A DNA stretch of 64,000 bases, from assembly GCF_017743735.1 (NCBI RefSeq), contig NZ_JAGHRO010000012.1:1-64000 (forward strand). Reading direction: 5' to 3'. The translations under genes were made by a program, and so were the position numbers. Below are positions 1-8,691 of the stretch, piece after piece (position 1 is the first letter of the stretch; each line of letters opens with the position of its first letter). The notes under the pieces were generated by a model, which saw only the letters and a list, made by a program, of their open reading frames with translations, was not told where the DNA came from and searched no databases. The stretch is from Shimia sp. R9_2 (GTDB lineage Bacteria > Pseudomonadota > Alphaproteobacteria > Rhodobacterales > Rhodobacteraceae).

Positions 1-48
1 GACTGCGCCAGCTTCGTCTTTGCGGAAGTTTTTGATGAACTTGATCAT
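1..48 (-). CDS. Flp-type pilin, 5' fragment cut by window edge
   Basis: The first 16 codons of a third copy of the pilin gene are visible, from the ATG at 48 running off the window. The encoded start (MIKFIKNFRKDEAGAV) is identical to the two complete copies at 130-342 and 424-636, and the leader upstream is the same as that of the middle copy. The array therefore has at least three units. The rest of the gene and whether the array continues cannot be seen. Confidence 0.8.
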   Translation of the reverse strand, partial: MIKFIKNFRKDEAGAV

Positions 49-76
49 GGGATTTCTCCAGTAAAGGGGGGCAATA

Positions 77-109
77 GAGCAGGGCGAGGCCCTTTAGGCT
101 GTCCTGCTC
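77..109 (-). other. Intergenic hairpin between pilin copies 2 and 3
   Basis: Inverted arms GAGCAGG (77-83) and CCTGCTC (103-109) enclose a second short GCC/GGC stem. No T-run follows on the minus strand, so this may be a processing or stability hairpin, or a weak attenuator, between pilin cistrons rather than a full terminator. Confidence 0.45.
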
Positions 110-129
110 CTATGAGAAGCTCTCAGGTT

Positions 130-342
130 TTAGTTGGAGCTGCTGGTTGTTGCGATGGTGCTGGTTGTTGCGTCAGCAGAGGTCAGTGCCGCGGCTGCTT
201 CAGTGGTCAGGCCGGAAGTTGTGGTTTCGATTGCAGTGAATGCTGCAACGGCCAGGCCAACAACGGCAGCGGTCAGAACAACCCAGTCTACGGTAACTGC
301 GCCAGCTTCGTCTTTGCGGAAGTTTTTGATGAACTTGATCAT
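130..342 (-). CDS. Flp/Fap-type pilin, middle copy
   Basis: A 70-residue protein with the layout of a Flp-type (Tad) pilin: a short charged N-terminus (MIKFIKNFRKDEAG), then a hydrophobic helix of about 22 residues starting VTVDWVVLTAAVVGLAVAA, then a Ser/Thr/Ala-rich tail ending TTSSSN. In Tad systems such leaders are cut after a Gly by a TadV-type prepilin peptidase; G14 is the likely site, which is inference. An acidic residue (D18) sits where the usual Glu5 of the mature pilin is. The ribosome site is CTGGAGA, weaker than that of the copy at 636. No tad assembly genes are in the window, so the export machinery is unknown. Confidence 0.75.
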   Translation of the reverse strand: MIKFIKNFRKDEAGAVTVDWVVLTAAVVGLAVAAFTAIETTTSGLTTEAAAALTSADATTSTIATTSSSN

Positions 343-370
343 GGGATTTCTCCAGTAAAGGGGGGCAATA

Positions 371-403
371 GAGCAGGGCGAGGCCCTTTAGGCTGTCCTG
401 CTC
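371..403 (-). other. Intergenic hairpin between pilin copies 1 and 2
   Basis: This is the same hairpin as at 77-109, moved by exactly 294 bp: arms GAGCAGG (371-377) and CCTGCTC (397-403) with an inner GCC/GGC pair. Perfect conservation in both spacers fits a shared mRNA-processing role or simply recent duplication. Confidence 0.45.
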
Positions 404-423
404 CTATGAGAAGCTCTCAGGGA

Positions 424-636
424 TTAGTTGGAGCTGCTGGTTGTTGCGATGGCGCTGGTTGTTGCGTCAGCAGAGGTCAGAGCCGCGGCTGCTTCAGTGG
501 TCAGGCCGGAAGTTGTGGTTTCGATTGCAGTGAATGCTGCAACTGCGAGGCCAACAACGGCTGCAGTCAGAACAACCCAGTCTACGGTGACTGCGCCAGC
601 TTCGTCTTTGCGGAAGTTCTTGATGAACTTGATCAT
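424..636 (-). CDS. Flp/Fap-type pilin, promoter-proximal copy
   Basis: A 70-residue pilin-like protein that is almost identical to the copy at 130-342; the visible protein difference is Ala for Thr near the C-terminus (TTSAIATT against TTSTIATT). I chose the ATG at 636 because GGAGGG sits just upstream; an in-frame TTG at 651 would place the start within the ribosome site. This copy has the strongest ribosome site and a unique upstream region, so it probably lies first in the transcript and is the most strongly translated. Family and processing are as for the middle copy. Confidence 0.75.
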   Translation of the reverse strand: MIKFIKNFRKDEAGAVTVDWVVLTAAVVGLAVAAFTAIETTTSGLTTEAAAALTSADATTSAIATTSSSN

Positions 637-982
637 GGTGTGTCCCTCCAAAGGATCTAAGAATTTGTGCCACCTTGTCGGGGATGGTGGCAGCTCTCTC
701 CTGTGCCGTCCCGACTTGGTATGGATGCAATATCCGCGTCGAATGGGGCGGGAATTGGGCGCAAGTGGCTCGATTTTGGATCATCTGGAAAATGTTGAAT
801 TTTCAGAATTAAGTTTATGTTTTTAAACGTTAAAAAAATTAACCAGCAGCTTGGATAAATCTTTGGTTCGCTGGTTGAGGGCGCGAATCCGCGTCGATTT
901 GGGCGGAATCGGCTGTCTAAAACTGGTCCGCAGCTGTGAAATTTGCGAGACTGAAAGAAAATACGCCGAGCAGGATTGATAA
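637..982. other. Divergent intergenic region, pilin array / transglycosylase
   Basis: These 346 bp hold the promoters of the leftward pilin array and the rightward transglycosylase gene. An AT-rich block at about 795-845 contains several TTAA tetramers (809, 823, 830, 839), but none has the 7-bp spacing of a CtrA site. No convincing small gene or RNA is visible. Confidence 0.5.
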
Positions 983-1798
983 ATGGTTGATTTTAGGTGG
1001 GTAAGGTGCTGCGCACTGATGTGTTGTGTGGGATTTGCAACCGGTCTGGCGGCGGAGGCCCCCAAGCCCTTTCCTGATTTTTCCGCCAAAAGGGTGAAGC
1101 CGCCAACTCCGGGGCAGAGCAAGCGCATTACCGTTCAAATCACGCCTGCAGAACCGGCGCTTGCGGCGCAAGAGGCCGAGGGAGATGCGCCGATCGCCGC
1201 GCCAGCGGTACAGACCATGGCGTGGTTTTGGCAGGATATTTCACCTGATGTGACCGCGAGTGGTCCTGGACGGCTTGAGCCTGCGCTGCAGCGGCTCTCC
1301 AATCCGCCGGAAGGTGGGCGGCTGGCGACGCCGCGGTTGGCGACGCTGCAAGCGATTACGGCAAATCACGGCACAGATATTTTGCTCGCCTCAATCGGCA
1401 CCACTGTTTCACCCGCATTGGCATTGGCGGTGATTGCGGTGGAGAGCGCGGGGCAGGCGGATGCGGTCAGCAAGGCCGGAGCGCAGGGGCTGATGCAGCT
1501 GATGCCGGACACCGCTGCGCGCTTTGAGGTGGCGGACGCTTTTGACGGGGCGGACAATATCGGCGGCGGCATTCGGTATCTGGATTTTCTGATGGAGAAA
1601 TTCTCAGGCGATCCGATTTTGGTGCTGGCGGGCTATAACGCGGGGGAAAACTCCATCGCGACCCACGGCGGGGTGCCGCCATTTCCCGAGACGCGCGCGT
1701 ATGTGCCCAAAGTGCTCGCGGCCTTTGAGGTGGCGCGGGCGTTGTGCATCACGCCGCCTGAGTTGATTTCGGATGGGTGTGTTTTTGTGAAACCTTAA
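983..1798 (+). CDS. Lytic transglycosylase, SLT family, periplasmic
   Basis: A 271-residue protein with an N-terminal signal peptide (hydrophobic stretch around residues 9-23) and a C-terminal SLT/lysozyme-like domain from about residue 125. The family hallmarks are present: catalytic Glu in AVIAVESAG (E154), then the SKAGAQGLMQLMP motif, the NI..G..YL repeat and AGYNAGE. Such enzymes cut the MurNAc-GlcNAc bond of peptidoglycan to give 1,6-anhydro ends. They work in wall turnover or open the wall for envelope machines; the divergent pilin array makes a pilus-related role possible but unproven. A spacer of about 100 residues without recognisable domain separates the signal from the catalytic part. 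Confidence 0.85.
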   Translation: MVDFRWVRCCALMCCVGFATGLAAEAPKPFPDFSAKRVKPPTPGQSKRITVQITPAEPALAAQEAEGDAPIAAPAVQTMAWFWQDISPDVTASGPGRLEPALQRLSNPPEGGRLATPRLATLQAITANHGTDILLASIGTTVSPALALAVIAVESAGQADAVSKAGAQGLMQLMPDTAARFEVADAFDGADNIGGGIRYLDFLMEKFSGDPILVLAGYNAGENSIATHGGVPPFPETRAYVPKVLAAFEVARALCITPPELISDGCVFVKP

Positions 1799-1822
1799 CG
1801 GCGCCACTCTGAGGCGGCGCCG
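1799..1822. terminator. GC-rich hairpin between convergent genes
   Basis: Perfect arms CGGCGCC (1799-1805) and GGCGCCG (1816-1822) with a 10-nt loop begin right after the transglycosylase stop codon and face the convergent serine dehydratase gene. No clear T-run follows, so function as a terminator is likely but not certain. Confidence 0.5.
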
Positions 1823-1868
1823 GTAAGCTGATGTTTGAGCCGTGAGAAACGGGCCGTTTGGTGCTGCG

Positions 1869-3242
1869 TCAGCAGTTTGGCACGTTGACGGCCAGACCAC
1901 CCAGAGAGGTCTCTTTGTACTTCTCGTGCATGTCCGCACCGGTCTGGCGCATGGTTTCGATGACGGAATCCAGCGGCACAAAGTGCTGGCCATCTCCGCG
2001 TAGGGCTAGGGAGGCGGCAGATACGGCCTTGATCGCGCCAAGGCCGTTGCGCTCGATGCAGGGCACCTGCACCAGGCCTTTGACCGGGTCGCAGGTCATG
2101 CCCAAGTGGTGCTCAAGCGCGATTTCGGCGGCGTTTTCCACCTGTTCCGGCGTGCCGCCCATCACGGCGCAGAGGCCTGCGGCGGCCATGGCGGAGGCTG
2201 AGCCGACTTCGGCCTGACAGCCTGCCTCTGCACCGGAGATTGAGGCGTTGAACTTCACCAGTCCGCCGATGGCGGCGGCGGTCAGCAGGAATTCTTCGAC
2301 CCGGCTGGCGCTTGCACCTGGCACATGATCGAGCCAGTAGCGGATCACCGCAGGCATCACACCAGCCGCGCCATTGGTGGGGGCGGTCACAACCTGCCCG
2401 CCAGCGGCGTTTTCTTCGTTCACCGCCATGGCATAAGCGCTCATCCAGTCGTTGATTGTGTGGGGCGCGTTGAGGTTCATACCGCGTTCGGCCAGCAGCG
2501 CGTCATGGATGCCTTTGGCGCGGCGGCGCACATTCAGCCCACCGGGCAGGGTGCCATCTGTGGTCAGGCCGCGCTCAATGCAGTCGTTCATGACTTGCCA
2601 GATCCGGGCGCAACCCTTGGCAAGGCTTTCGGTGCAGCCGCGTGCGATTTCGTTGGAGCGCTTCATCTGGGCAATGGATTTGCCGGAGTGTTCGGCCATC
2701 TCCAGCATTTCTGCTGCGGATTTGAAGGGATAGGGGATTGGCGCGCCTTCGTCGGTGGCTGCGCCGCTTTCCAGCTCTGCTTCTGTCAGCACAAAGCCAC
2801 CGCCAATGGAGTAGTAGGTTTCCTGCAGGATCACGTCGCCCTGCGCATCGGTGGCCATGAGGATCATACCGTTGGCGTGGCCCGGCAGGTTGGGGCCGAA
2901 GTCAAATTTGAGATCTTCGCGCGGCTCAAAGGCGAGCGGGTGCAGGCCTTCTGGGTGGACCTGGCCGGTGGTGCGGATCTGTTCCAGCGTGACTTCCGCT
3001 TTTTCGTGGTCATAGCTGTCTGGCAGAAAGCCTGCGAGGCCCAGAATGGTGGCGCGGTCGGTCGCGTGGCCGACGCCGGTGAAGGCGAGAGAGCCATGCA
3101 GGCTTGCGCGCAGGCCGTGGGCGTCAAAGGGGGAGGCGCGCAGCACATCAAGAAAGCGCGCGGCCGCAACCATGGGGCCCATGGTGTGGGAAGAGGAGGG
3201 GCCAACGCCCACTTTGAACATATCAAAGACAGAGAGAAACAT
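1869..3242 (-). CDS. sdaA: L-serine ammonia-lyase (L-serine dehydratase)
   Basis: A 457-residue single-chain, iron-sulfur type L-serine dehydratase that turns L-serine into pyruvate and ammonia. The N-terminal beta domain starts [20 protein letters not shown], which carries the family SSSHT motif; the alpha domain contains [13 protein letters not shown] and the conserved cysteines expected for the [4Fe-4S] cluster (for example [12 protein letters not shown]). The start at 3242 was chosen because it matches this family N-terminus. Its ATG overlaps the TAA of the upstream glutathione S-transferase gene (TAATG), so the two are probably translationally coupled. An open frame continues upstream inside the GST gene but does not fit the family. 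Confidence 0.93.
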   Translation of the reverse strand: MFLSVFDMFKVGVGPSSSHTMGPMVAAARFLDVLRASPFDAHGLRASLHGSLAFTGVGHATDRATILGLAGFLPDSYDHEKAEVTLEQIRTTGQVHPEGLHPLAFEPREDLKFDFGPNLPGHANGMILMATDAQGDVILQETYYSIGGGFVLTEAELESGAATDEGAPIPYPFKSAAEMLEMAEHSGKSIAQMKRSNEIARGCTESLAKGCARIWQVMNDCIERGLTTDGTLPGGLNVRRRAKGIHDALLAERGMNLNAPHTINDWMSAYAMAVNEENAAGGQVVTAPTNGAAGVMPAVIRYWLDHVPGASASRVEEFLLTAAAIGGLVKFNASISGAEAGCQAEVGSASAMAAAGLCAVMGGTPEQVENAAEIALEHHLGMTCDPVKGLVQVPCIERNGLGAIKAVSAASLALRGDGQHFVPLDSVIETMRQTGADMHEKYKETSLGGLAVNVPNC

Positions 3243-3949
3243 TAGGTGGCAGATCCTTCTGGCGGTGCAGCTAGAGCGGGGTTGGTAAAGGGTGTCGGGC
3301 CCAGACCTTCGGCGATCTGAGCGGCATGGGTGCTGGCCCGCGCTTCGGCGCGGGTGCAAATGCGCAGGAGCGTGGGGTAGCGGTTGATGTCAAACCAGCG
3401 GTGATCGGGCAGATCGGCGTAGAGTTTGGTCCAGCGCAGCAGGCAGGGCACATAGATATCCAGCAAAGTGGGGGCCTCTGCGCCTGCGAGATCGGGCGTC
3501 TGAGTGAGGCCGTCTTCTAGAATCTGCAGGTCCTGCTCCAGACGTTGGCGGAAAATTTTGCGCAGCTGGGCCTGATGCTCGGGATCGTGGCCGATGAATT
3601 TTTCAGGATAGAAGAAATGCCGCAGGTCAATCTGGAAGGTGTTTGAGCACCAGAACATCCACTTGAGAAAGGGCGCGCGCAGCGGGGAGCCGGTTGGCGG
3701 CGCCAGTTTTCCAGTAGTCTCAGAAAGCCACATCAGAATGGCAGCGGTTTCAAACAGAACGCCGTCTGAGGTTTCCAGAACCGGAATGGTGCCATTGGGG
3801 TTCAACGCCAGATAAGCGGGAGAGCATTGCGCCTTGTTGCGCCGGTCCACGAGCAGTGTCTCATACGACAGGCCAAGCTCCTCCAGTGCCAGCCGAATGA
3901 TCAGCGAGGCATTGTCTGGGGCATAGTGCAGGCGAAAGGTCTCTATCAT
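3242..3949 (-). CDS. Glutathione S-transferase family protein
   Basis: A 235-residue protein with an N-terminal thioredoxin-like GST domain (residues 1-80; NPNGTIPVLE gives the cis-Pro loop and FETAAILMWLSE the glutathione-binding end) and a C-terminal helical domain. The substrate is unknown. It is first in a two-gene unit with the serine dehydratase, overlapping it by one base. It is transcribed away from rpiA. Glutathione reductase lies 1 kb away on the other strand, so glutathione chemistry is concentrated here. The family call is firm; a specific function is not. Confidence 0.85.
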   Translation of the reverse strand: MIETFRLHYAPDNASLIIRLALEELGLSYETLLVDRRNKAQCSPAYLALNPNGTIPVLETSDGVLFETAAILMWLSETTGKLAPPTGSPLRAPFLKWMFWCSNTFQIDLRHFFYPEKFIGHDPEHQAQLRKIFRQRLEQDLQILEDGLTQTPDLAGAEAPTLLDIYVPCLLRWTKLYADLPDHRWFDINRYPTLLRICTRAEARASTHAAQIAEGLGPTPFTNPALAAPPEGSAT

Positions 3950-4175
3950 ATCTCTGTTTTATCCGTGCGGGCGGGGGAGGTGCGGCGCAAAAGCGACGTT
4001 TCCGATGGGAAACACGCAGCATCGCCAAGGTCAATGTCAGTGGCGACACCCGGAGCAGATTTTGGGCGCTGAAATCGCCAAAAGCACCGTATTGCACGGA
4101 ATTTAGAGCAATCGGCTCTCGCCCCCGGCGGCCATCTTTTCTATAAAGCTGCAAAGTATGCAGGGAGTTGCCGCA

Positions 4176-4964
4176 ATGACCGGAGAATTGTCGCCCATCG
4201 ACAAGGCCAAATTTGTCGCCGCCAAACGCGCCACGGACTATGTCGAGGATGGCATGCGCGTGGGGCTGGGGACCGGATCAACCGCGGCCTGGCTGGTGCG
4301 GTGCCTTGGCGAAATGGTGCGCGATCAGGGTCTGCGGATCAAAGGCGTGCCAACCTCCACCCGCACTGCCGAGCTGGCGCGGGAAGTGGGCATCGAGGTG
4401 ATCAGCCTTGATGAAGCCAAGTGGCTGGATGTGACCATTGACGGCGCGGATGAGTTTGATGCGGATCTCAATCTGATCAAAGGCGGCGGTGGCGCGCTGT
4501 TGCAGGAGAAGATCGTGGCCACCGCCTCTGATCAAATGGTTGTGATTGCTGATGTGGGCAAAGAGGTCGAGACGCTGGGCACGTTCCCTTTGCCGCTGGA
4601 GGTCGTGCCCTTTGGCTGGCAGACCACACAGGCGTTGATTGAAGAGACCCTCGTGAGCATGGATGTGCTTGGCCGGACAAGCACATTGCGGATGAATGGC
4701 GCTGCGCCTTTTGTGACCGATGAGGGCAATCACATCCTCGATTTGCACCTCAACCGGATCGGCGATGCACGCCAGCTTGCGCTGGCAATCAACCAGATGC
4801 CGGGCGTGGTTGAAAACGGACTCTTCATCGATATCTGTGATGCTGTTGTGGTCGGCTATGGCGACGGTCGCGTGGAAGTGCGTGACATCAATGCCGGCAC
4901 AATCGAAGAAGCGATGCTGGATTTCGCAGAAACAGACAACCTGTTCACGGATCTTGTGGACTAA
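4176..4964 (+). CDS. rpiA: Ribose-5-phosphate isomerase A
   Basis: A 262-residue RpiA that interconverts ribose 5-phosphate and ribulose 5-phosphate in the pentose phosphate pathway. Diagnostic segments are GLGTGSTAAW (phosphate loop), DGADEFD with the catalytic Asp, and KGGGGALLQEKI. I start it at the ATG at 4176 because AGGGAG lies 8 nt upstream and the N-terminus MTGELSPIDKAK fits the family; an in-frame ATG at 4158 would put that ribosome site inside the gene. It is followed after 14 bp by glutathione reductase. RpiA feeds the NADPH-producing pathway that the reductase draws on. Confidence 0.95.
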   Translation: MTGELSPIDKAKFVAAKRATDYVEDGMRVGLGTGSTAAWLVRCLGEMVRDQGLRIKGVPTSTRTAELAREVGIEVISLDEAKWLDVTIDGADEFDADLNLIKGGGGALLQEKIVATASDQMVVIADVGKEVETLGTFPLPLEVVPFGWQTTQALIEETLVSMDVLGRTSTLRMNGAAPFVTDEGNHILDLHLNRIGDARQLALAINQMPGVVENGLFIDICDAVVVGYGDGRVEVRDINAGTIEEAMLDFAETDNLFTDLVD

Positions 4965-4978
4965 CAAAAAGGCCAATC

Positions 4979-6334
4979 ATGTCATTTGATTACGATCTCT
5001 TTGTCATCGGCGGTGGCTCCGGTGGTGTACGGGCTGCGCGTGTGGCGGCAGCCGAAGGTGTGAAGGTCGCCCTGGCCGAAGAGGACCGCTACGGGGGCAC
5101 CTGTGTGATCCGGGGCTGTGTGCCCAAAAAGCTGATGGTGTTCGCCTCCGAATATTCCGGAATGGTGGGAGATGCGCAGGCCTATGGCTGGGACATCCAA
5201 CTCGGTGATTTCAGCTGGGATGCGTTCAAGGTGAAGCTGCATGCGGAGCTGGACCGTCTGGAAGGCATCTACCGCAATCTGCTGAAGAACAGCGGTGTGG
5301 AGAGCTTTGACCAGCGCGCCAAGATGGTGGATGCCCACACTGTTGAGCTGGCCGATGGCACCCGCAAAACCGCCAAACATGTGCTGCTCGCCATGGGTGG
5401 CCGTCCGGTATGGCCGGACCTGCCGGGGGCGGAGCTGGGCATCAGCTCCAACGAGATTTTCCATCTGGAGAAGCTGCCGGAAAGCATCCTGATTGTGGGC
5501 GGCGGCTATATCGCCTCTGAATTTGCCGGTATCATGAACGGTCTTGGTGTGAAAACCACCCAGTTCTATCGCGGCCCGCAGATCCTGCGTGGGTTTGATG
5601 ACGAAGCCCGCACCATGGTCTCTGAGGAGATGGTGCAGCGCGGCATTGACGTGCAGCTCAACACCAACGTGGCTGAGATGCGCAAAGAGGGGGAGCAGAT
5701 CGCTGTCACCGACACCCACGGCAAGACCCATCTGTTTGATCAGGTCATGTTTGCCACAGGGCGTGCGCCCAACACCGAGAACATGGGGCTGGCAGAGATC
5801 GGCGTGAAGCTTGGCCGCAAAGGCGAAGTGGAAGTGGACAGCTACAGTCAGACCGGCGTGCCGTCGGTCTATGCGGTGGGCGATGTGACCGACCGCGTGA
5901 ACCTGACCCCTGTGGCGATCCGCGAAGGCATGGCCTTTGTGGAAACTGTGTTCAAAGGCAACCCCACCGAGGTGGATCACGAGCTGATCCCGACCGCCAT
6001 TTTCACACAGCCTGAAATGGGCACCGTGGGGCTGAGCGAGGAAGAAGCGGCAGCGCAGGAGCCGATTGAGGTCTATACTGCGAGCTTTAAGCCGATGCAG
6101 CAGGCCTTTGCCGGGCGCGCGGAGCGTGTGCTGATGAAGCTGATTGTCAGCAAGGCCAACCGCAAGGTGCTTGGCTGTCACATCGTGGCGCCGGGGGCAG
6201 GTGAGATGATCCAGCTTGCCGGCATCGCCGTAAAAATGGGCGCAACCAAAGAGGACTTTGACCGGACGGTGGCTGTGCACCCGACCATGTCAGAGGAACT
6301 TGTGACGATGAAGGTGCCCAGCCGCAGCACCTAA
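4979..6334 (+). CDS. gor: Glutathione-disulfide reductase
   Basis: A 451-residue flavoprotein disulfide reductase. It shows an N-terminal FAD Rossmann motif (GGGSGGVRAA), the redox-active pair C42/C47 in GGTCVIRGCVPKKL, an NAD(P)H Rossmann motif (VGGGYIASEFA), the second FAD motif (VYAVGDVTD) and the C-terminal HPTMSEE with the catalytic His-Glu. Arg and Gln after the second Rossmann motif (FYRGPQIL) fit NADPH preference as in Gor. It reduces GSSG to GSH in the cytoplasm. It lies 14 bp after rpiA and probably shares its transcript. Confidence 0.95.
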   Translation: MSFDYDLFVIGGGSGGVRAARVAAAEGVKVALAEEDRYGGTCVIRGCVPKKLMVFASEYSGMVGDAQAYGWDIQLGDFSWDAFKVKLHAELDRLEGIYRNLLKNSGVESFDQRAKMVDAHTVELADGTRKTAKHVLLAMGGRPVWPDLPGAELGISSNEIFHLEKLPESILIVGGGYIASEFAGIMNGLGVKTTQFYRGPQILRGFDDEARTMVSEEMVQRGIDVQLNTNVAEMRKEGEQIAVTDTHGKTHLFDQVMFATGRAPNTENMGLAEIGVKLGRKGEVEVDSYSQTGVPSVYAVGDVTDRVNLTPVAIREGMAFVETVFKGNPTEVDHELIPTAIFTQPEMGTVGLSEEEAAAQEPIEVYTASFKPMQQAFAGRAERVLMKLIVSKANRKVLGCHIVAPGAGEMIQLAGIAVKMGATKEDFDRTVAVHPTMSEELVTMKVPSRST

Positions 6335-6418
6335 GCGGCGGATGGGTTGATTTTTTCGGCGCAGCCCTCAGGTTTAGAGGGTGCGCCAATGACGATACGT
6401 AGAGAGGGAAGATCCCGT

Positions 6419-7555
6419 ATGGCAGGTAACAATGGCGGCCCCTGGGGAGGGGGCGGCAATAACCAAGGCGGCGGCGGAAATCGCGGCAACAACAATGGAA
6501 ACGGCCAACGTCCGCCGCAGGGTGACGGGCCGCAGATCCCGGACATAGATGACCTGATGAAAAAGGGTCAGGATCAGCTGCGCGTTCTGATGGGCGGCCG
6601 TGGCGGTGGCGGAGGCCAGCGCAATGGCGGTGGTGCCGGAGGCCAAGGCGGCCCCGGTCTGACCAAAGGCACCGTTGCGATTGGTGCGCTGGTCGCTGCC
6701 GGTCTCTGGGCGATGGCGAGCTTTTACACCGTAAAGCCCGAAGAAAAGTCCGTTGAGCTGTTTCTTGGTGAGTATTCCGCAACCGGCAATCCGGGTCTGA
6801 ACTTTGCCCCCTGGCCGCTGGTCACTGCCGAGGTTCTTCCGGTCACCAACGAACAGACCGAAGACATCCCGACCCGTGGCAGCCGCACGGATGGGCTGAT
6901 GCTGACCGGGGACGAGAACATCGTCGACATTGATTTCCAGGTGGTCTGGAACATCTCTGATCCGGCGCAGTATCTGTTCAACCTGCGTGACCCGCAGGAA
7001 ACCATCCGCGCCGTGTCTGAATCTGCGATGCGTGAAATCATCGCGCAATCTGAGCTGGCGCCGGTGCTGAACCGTGACCGTGGTATCATCACGGACCGTC
7101 TACAGGAGAGCATCCAAACCACGCTGGACACCTATAACTCCGGTGTGAACATCGTGCGGGTGAACTTTGACGGTGCCGATCCGCCCGAAGAAGTGAAAGA
7201 CGCTTTCCGCGAAGTGCAATCGGCAAGTCAGGAGCGCGACCGTCTTGAGAAACAGGCAGACGCTTACTCCAACCGTGTGACCGCCGGGGCGCGTGGTGAA
7301 GCCGCGCAGATTCTGGAAGAGGCTGAAGCGTACCGTGCGCAGGTTGTGAACCAGGCACAGGGTGAGGCGAGCCGCTTCTCCGCTGTTCTGGAAGAATACG
7401 CCAAAGCGCCTGATGTGACCCGCAAGCGTCTTTATCTTGAGACCATGGAAGAGGTTCTGGGTGGCATCGATAAAGTGATCATCGATGAAAACACCGGGGA
7501 TCAGGGCGTGGTGCCTTACCTGCCGCTGAACGAACTGCGCAAGGGGAACAACTGA
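6419..7555 (+). CDS. hflK: FtsH protease modulator HflK
   Basis: A 378-residue membrane-anchored SPFH/band-7 protein. The N-terminus (MAGNNGGPWGGGG) is the Gly/Asn-rich cytoplasmic tail typical of HflK, followed by one membrane segment near residues 81-100 and the SPFH domain (VKPEEKSVELFLG to VNFDGADPPEEV), then a coiled coil rich in Glu and Ala. HflK and HflC form a periplasm-facing cage around FtsH and restrain its proteolysis. The ATG at 6419 has GAGGGAA upstream and gives the usual HflK start; in-frame ATGs at 6347 and 6389 would add up to 24 residues. Confidence 0.93.
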   Translation: MAGNNGGPWGGGGNNQGGGGNRGNNNGNGQRPPQGDGPQIPDIDDLMKKGQDQLRVLMGGRGGGGGQRNGGGAGGQGGPGLTKGTVAIGALVAAGLWAMASFYTVKPEEKSVELFLGEYSATGNPGLNFAPWPLVTAEVLPVTNEQTEDIPTRGSRTDGLMLTGDENIVDIDFQVVWNISDPAQYLFNLRDPQETIRAVSESAMREIIAQSELAPVLNRDRGIITDRLQESIQTTLDTYNSGVNIVRVNFDGADPPEEVKDAFREVQSASQERDRLEKQADAYSNRVTAGARGEAAQILEEAEAYRAQVVNQAQGEASRFSAVLEEYAKAPDVTRKRLYLETMEEVLGGIDKVIIDENTGDQGVVPYLPLNELRKGNN

Positions 7556-7556
7556 T

Positions 7557-8426
7557 ATGAAAAAGACAACATATCTTCTGCCTGTTCTGGTGATCGTCAT
7601 TGCCGGCATTCTGTCCTCCCTGTTCATCGTGGATGAACGCCAAAAGGCGCTGGTGCTGCAGTTTGGCCGTGTGGTCTCTGTGAAAGAGGATCCGGGTCTG
7701 GCGTTTAAAATTCCTCTGATTCAAGAGGTTGTGCGCTATGATGACCGTATCCTGAGCCGTGAAGTTGGCCCGCTGGAAGTCACCCCGCTGGATGACCGTC
7801 GTCTGATCGTGGATGCGTTTGCGCGTTTCCGGATTGCGGATGTCACCCAGTTCCGCCTGGCCGTTGGTGCCGGTGGTGAAGCGCTGGCGGAGCAGCGTCT
7901 GGACAACATCCTGCGGGCGCAGACCCGTGAGGTGCTCGGTTCTGTGCGGTCTGATCAGGTGCTGTCTACTGAGCGTGAAAGCCTGATGAACCGCATTCGC
8001 GACAATGCGATCTCTGAGGCACGTTCGCTGGGTCTGGAAGTGATCGACGTGCGTCTGAAGCGCACCGACCTGCCGCCAGCCAACCTTGAAGCGACCTTTG
8101 CACGGATGCGTGCAGAACGTGAACGGGAAGCGGCGGACGAGATTGCCCGCGGTGAAGAGGCTGCACAGCGTAAGCGCGCGCAGGCGGATCGTACCGTGGT
8201 GGAGCTTGTGTCTGATGCGCAGCGTCAGTCTGAGATCACACGCGGTGAAGCGGATGCGGAGCGGAACGCGATTTTTGCGCAGTCCTTTGGTGAAGATCCG
8301 GAATTCTTTGAATTCTACCGCTCGCTCAATGCGTACCGTGCGGCGCTGCAGTCCAACAACTCCACCATGGTGTTGTCGCCTGAGAGTGAATTCTTCAACT
8401 ACTTCAAGGACGCGCAAGGCCGCTGA
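7557..8426 (+). CDS. hflC: FtsH protease modulator HflC
   Basis: A 289-residue partner of HflK. It has one N-terminal membrane segment (residues 5-25) and an SPFH domain beginning VDERQKALVLQFGRVV. A coiled coil follows, with repeats such as RAEREREAADEIARGEEA. The gene starts one base after the hflK stop, and the two proteins are expected to be made together as an HflK-HflC complex. Its stop codon overlaps the start of the DUF2065 gene (TGATG). Confidence 0.94.
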   Translation: MKKTTYLLPVLVIVIAGILSSLFIVDERQKALVLQFGRVVSVKEDPGLAFKIPLIQEVVRYDDRILSREVGPLEVTPLDDRRLIVDAFARFRIADVTQFRLAVGAGGEALAEQRLDNILRAQTREVLGSVRSDQVLSTERESLMNRIRDNAISEARSLGLEVIDVRLKRTDLPPANLEATFARMRAEREREAADEIARGEEAAQRKRAQADRTVVELVSDAQRQSEITRGEADAERNAIFAQSFGEDPEFFEFYRSLNAYRAALQSNNSTMVLSPESEFFNYFKDAQGR

Positions 8427-8623
8427 TGCTGGGCGTTGCGCTTCTGGCCTTCGGGCTTGTGTTGATTGTGGAGGGGCTGGTGTACGCGCTGGCCCCTTCG
8501 ATTGTCGAAGACCTGCTTGCGATGCTGCGCGCGATCCCCGAGACGCAGCGCCGCTATATGGGGCTTGCGGCAATGGCCCTTGGGCTGTTGTTGGTCTGGC
8601 TGGCCAAAGCGCTGGGCGCGTGA
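8426..8623 (+). CDS. DUF2065 small membrane protein
   Basis: A 65-residue protein with two membrane segments (residues 3-22 and 45-62) that belongs to the DUF2065/YjeT family, which often follows hflC in proteobacteria. Its role is unknown; coupling to hflC by a TGATG overlap suggests a part in the HflKC-FtsH system. In many relatives a DegP-type protease follows next; here the degP gene lies 7 kb further on. Confidence 0.85.
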   Translation: MLGVALLAFGLVLIVEGLVYALAPSIVEDLLAMLRAIPETQRRYMGLAAMALGLLLVWLAKALGA

Positions 8624-8642
8624 GCCGGTAAACTGAAACGCA

Positions 8643-8671
8643 AAAGGCCGCGAGAATGTCTCGCGGCCTTT
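8643..8671. terminator. Bidirectional rho-independent terminator
   Basis: A perfect 13-bp stem, AAAGGCCGCGAGA (8643-8655) with TCTCGCGGCCTTT (8659-8671), and a 3-nt loop. A-tracts and T-tracts at the stem ends let it serve both hflKC-DUF2065 and the convergent thiolase gene. Confidence 0.9.
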
Positions 8672-8691
8672 GTGATTTTTGGGGTGATGTC

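Larger units (their letters stand above)
49..636 (-). repeat. 294-bp tandem repeat carrying pilin genes
   Basis: Start codons of the three pilin copies lie at 48, 342 and 636, exactly 294 bp apart. Each unit holds one pilin gene plus about 80 bp of spacer. The spacer is the same over about 77 bp in both units (49-125 against 343-419), and the coding parts differ at only a few positions. This points to a recent duplication or ongoing gene conversion. The segment upstream of the copy at 636 is different, so that copy is the promoter-proximal one. Confidence 0.85.

Noticed and set aside
650-680. Sigma-54-like promoter (TGGCAC on the minus strand) for the pilins
   Set aside because: The -24 element is present but no TTGC follows at the right spacing; CTTA lies there instead.
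823-843. CtrA-like cluster of TTAA tetramers upstream of the pilin array
   Set aside because: The spacings between TTAA units are 3 and 5 bp, with none at the needed 7 bp.
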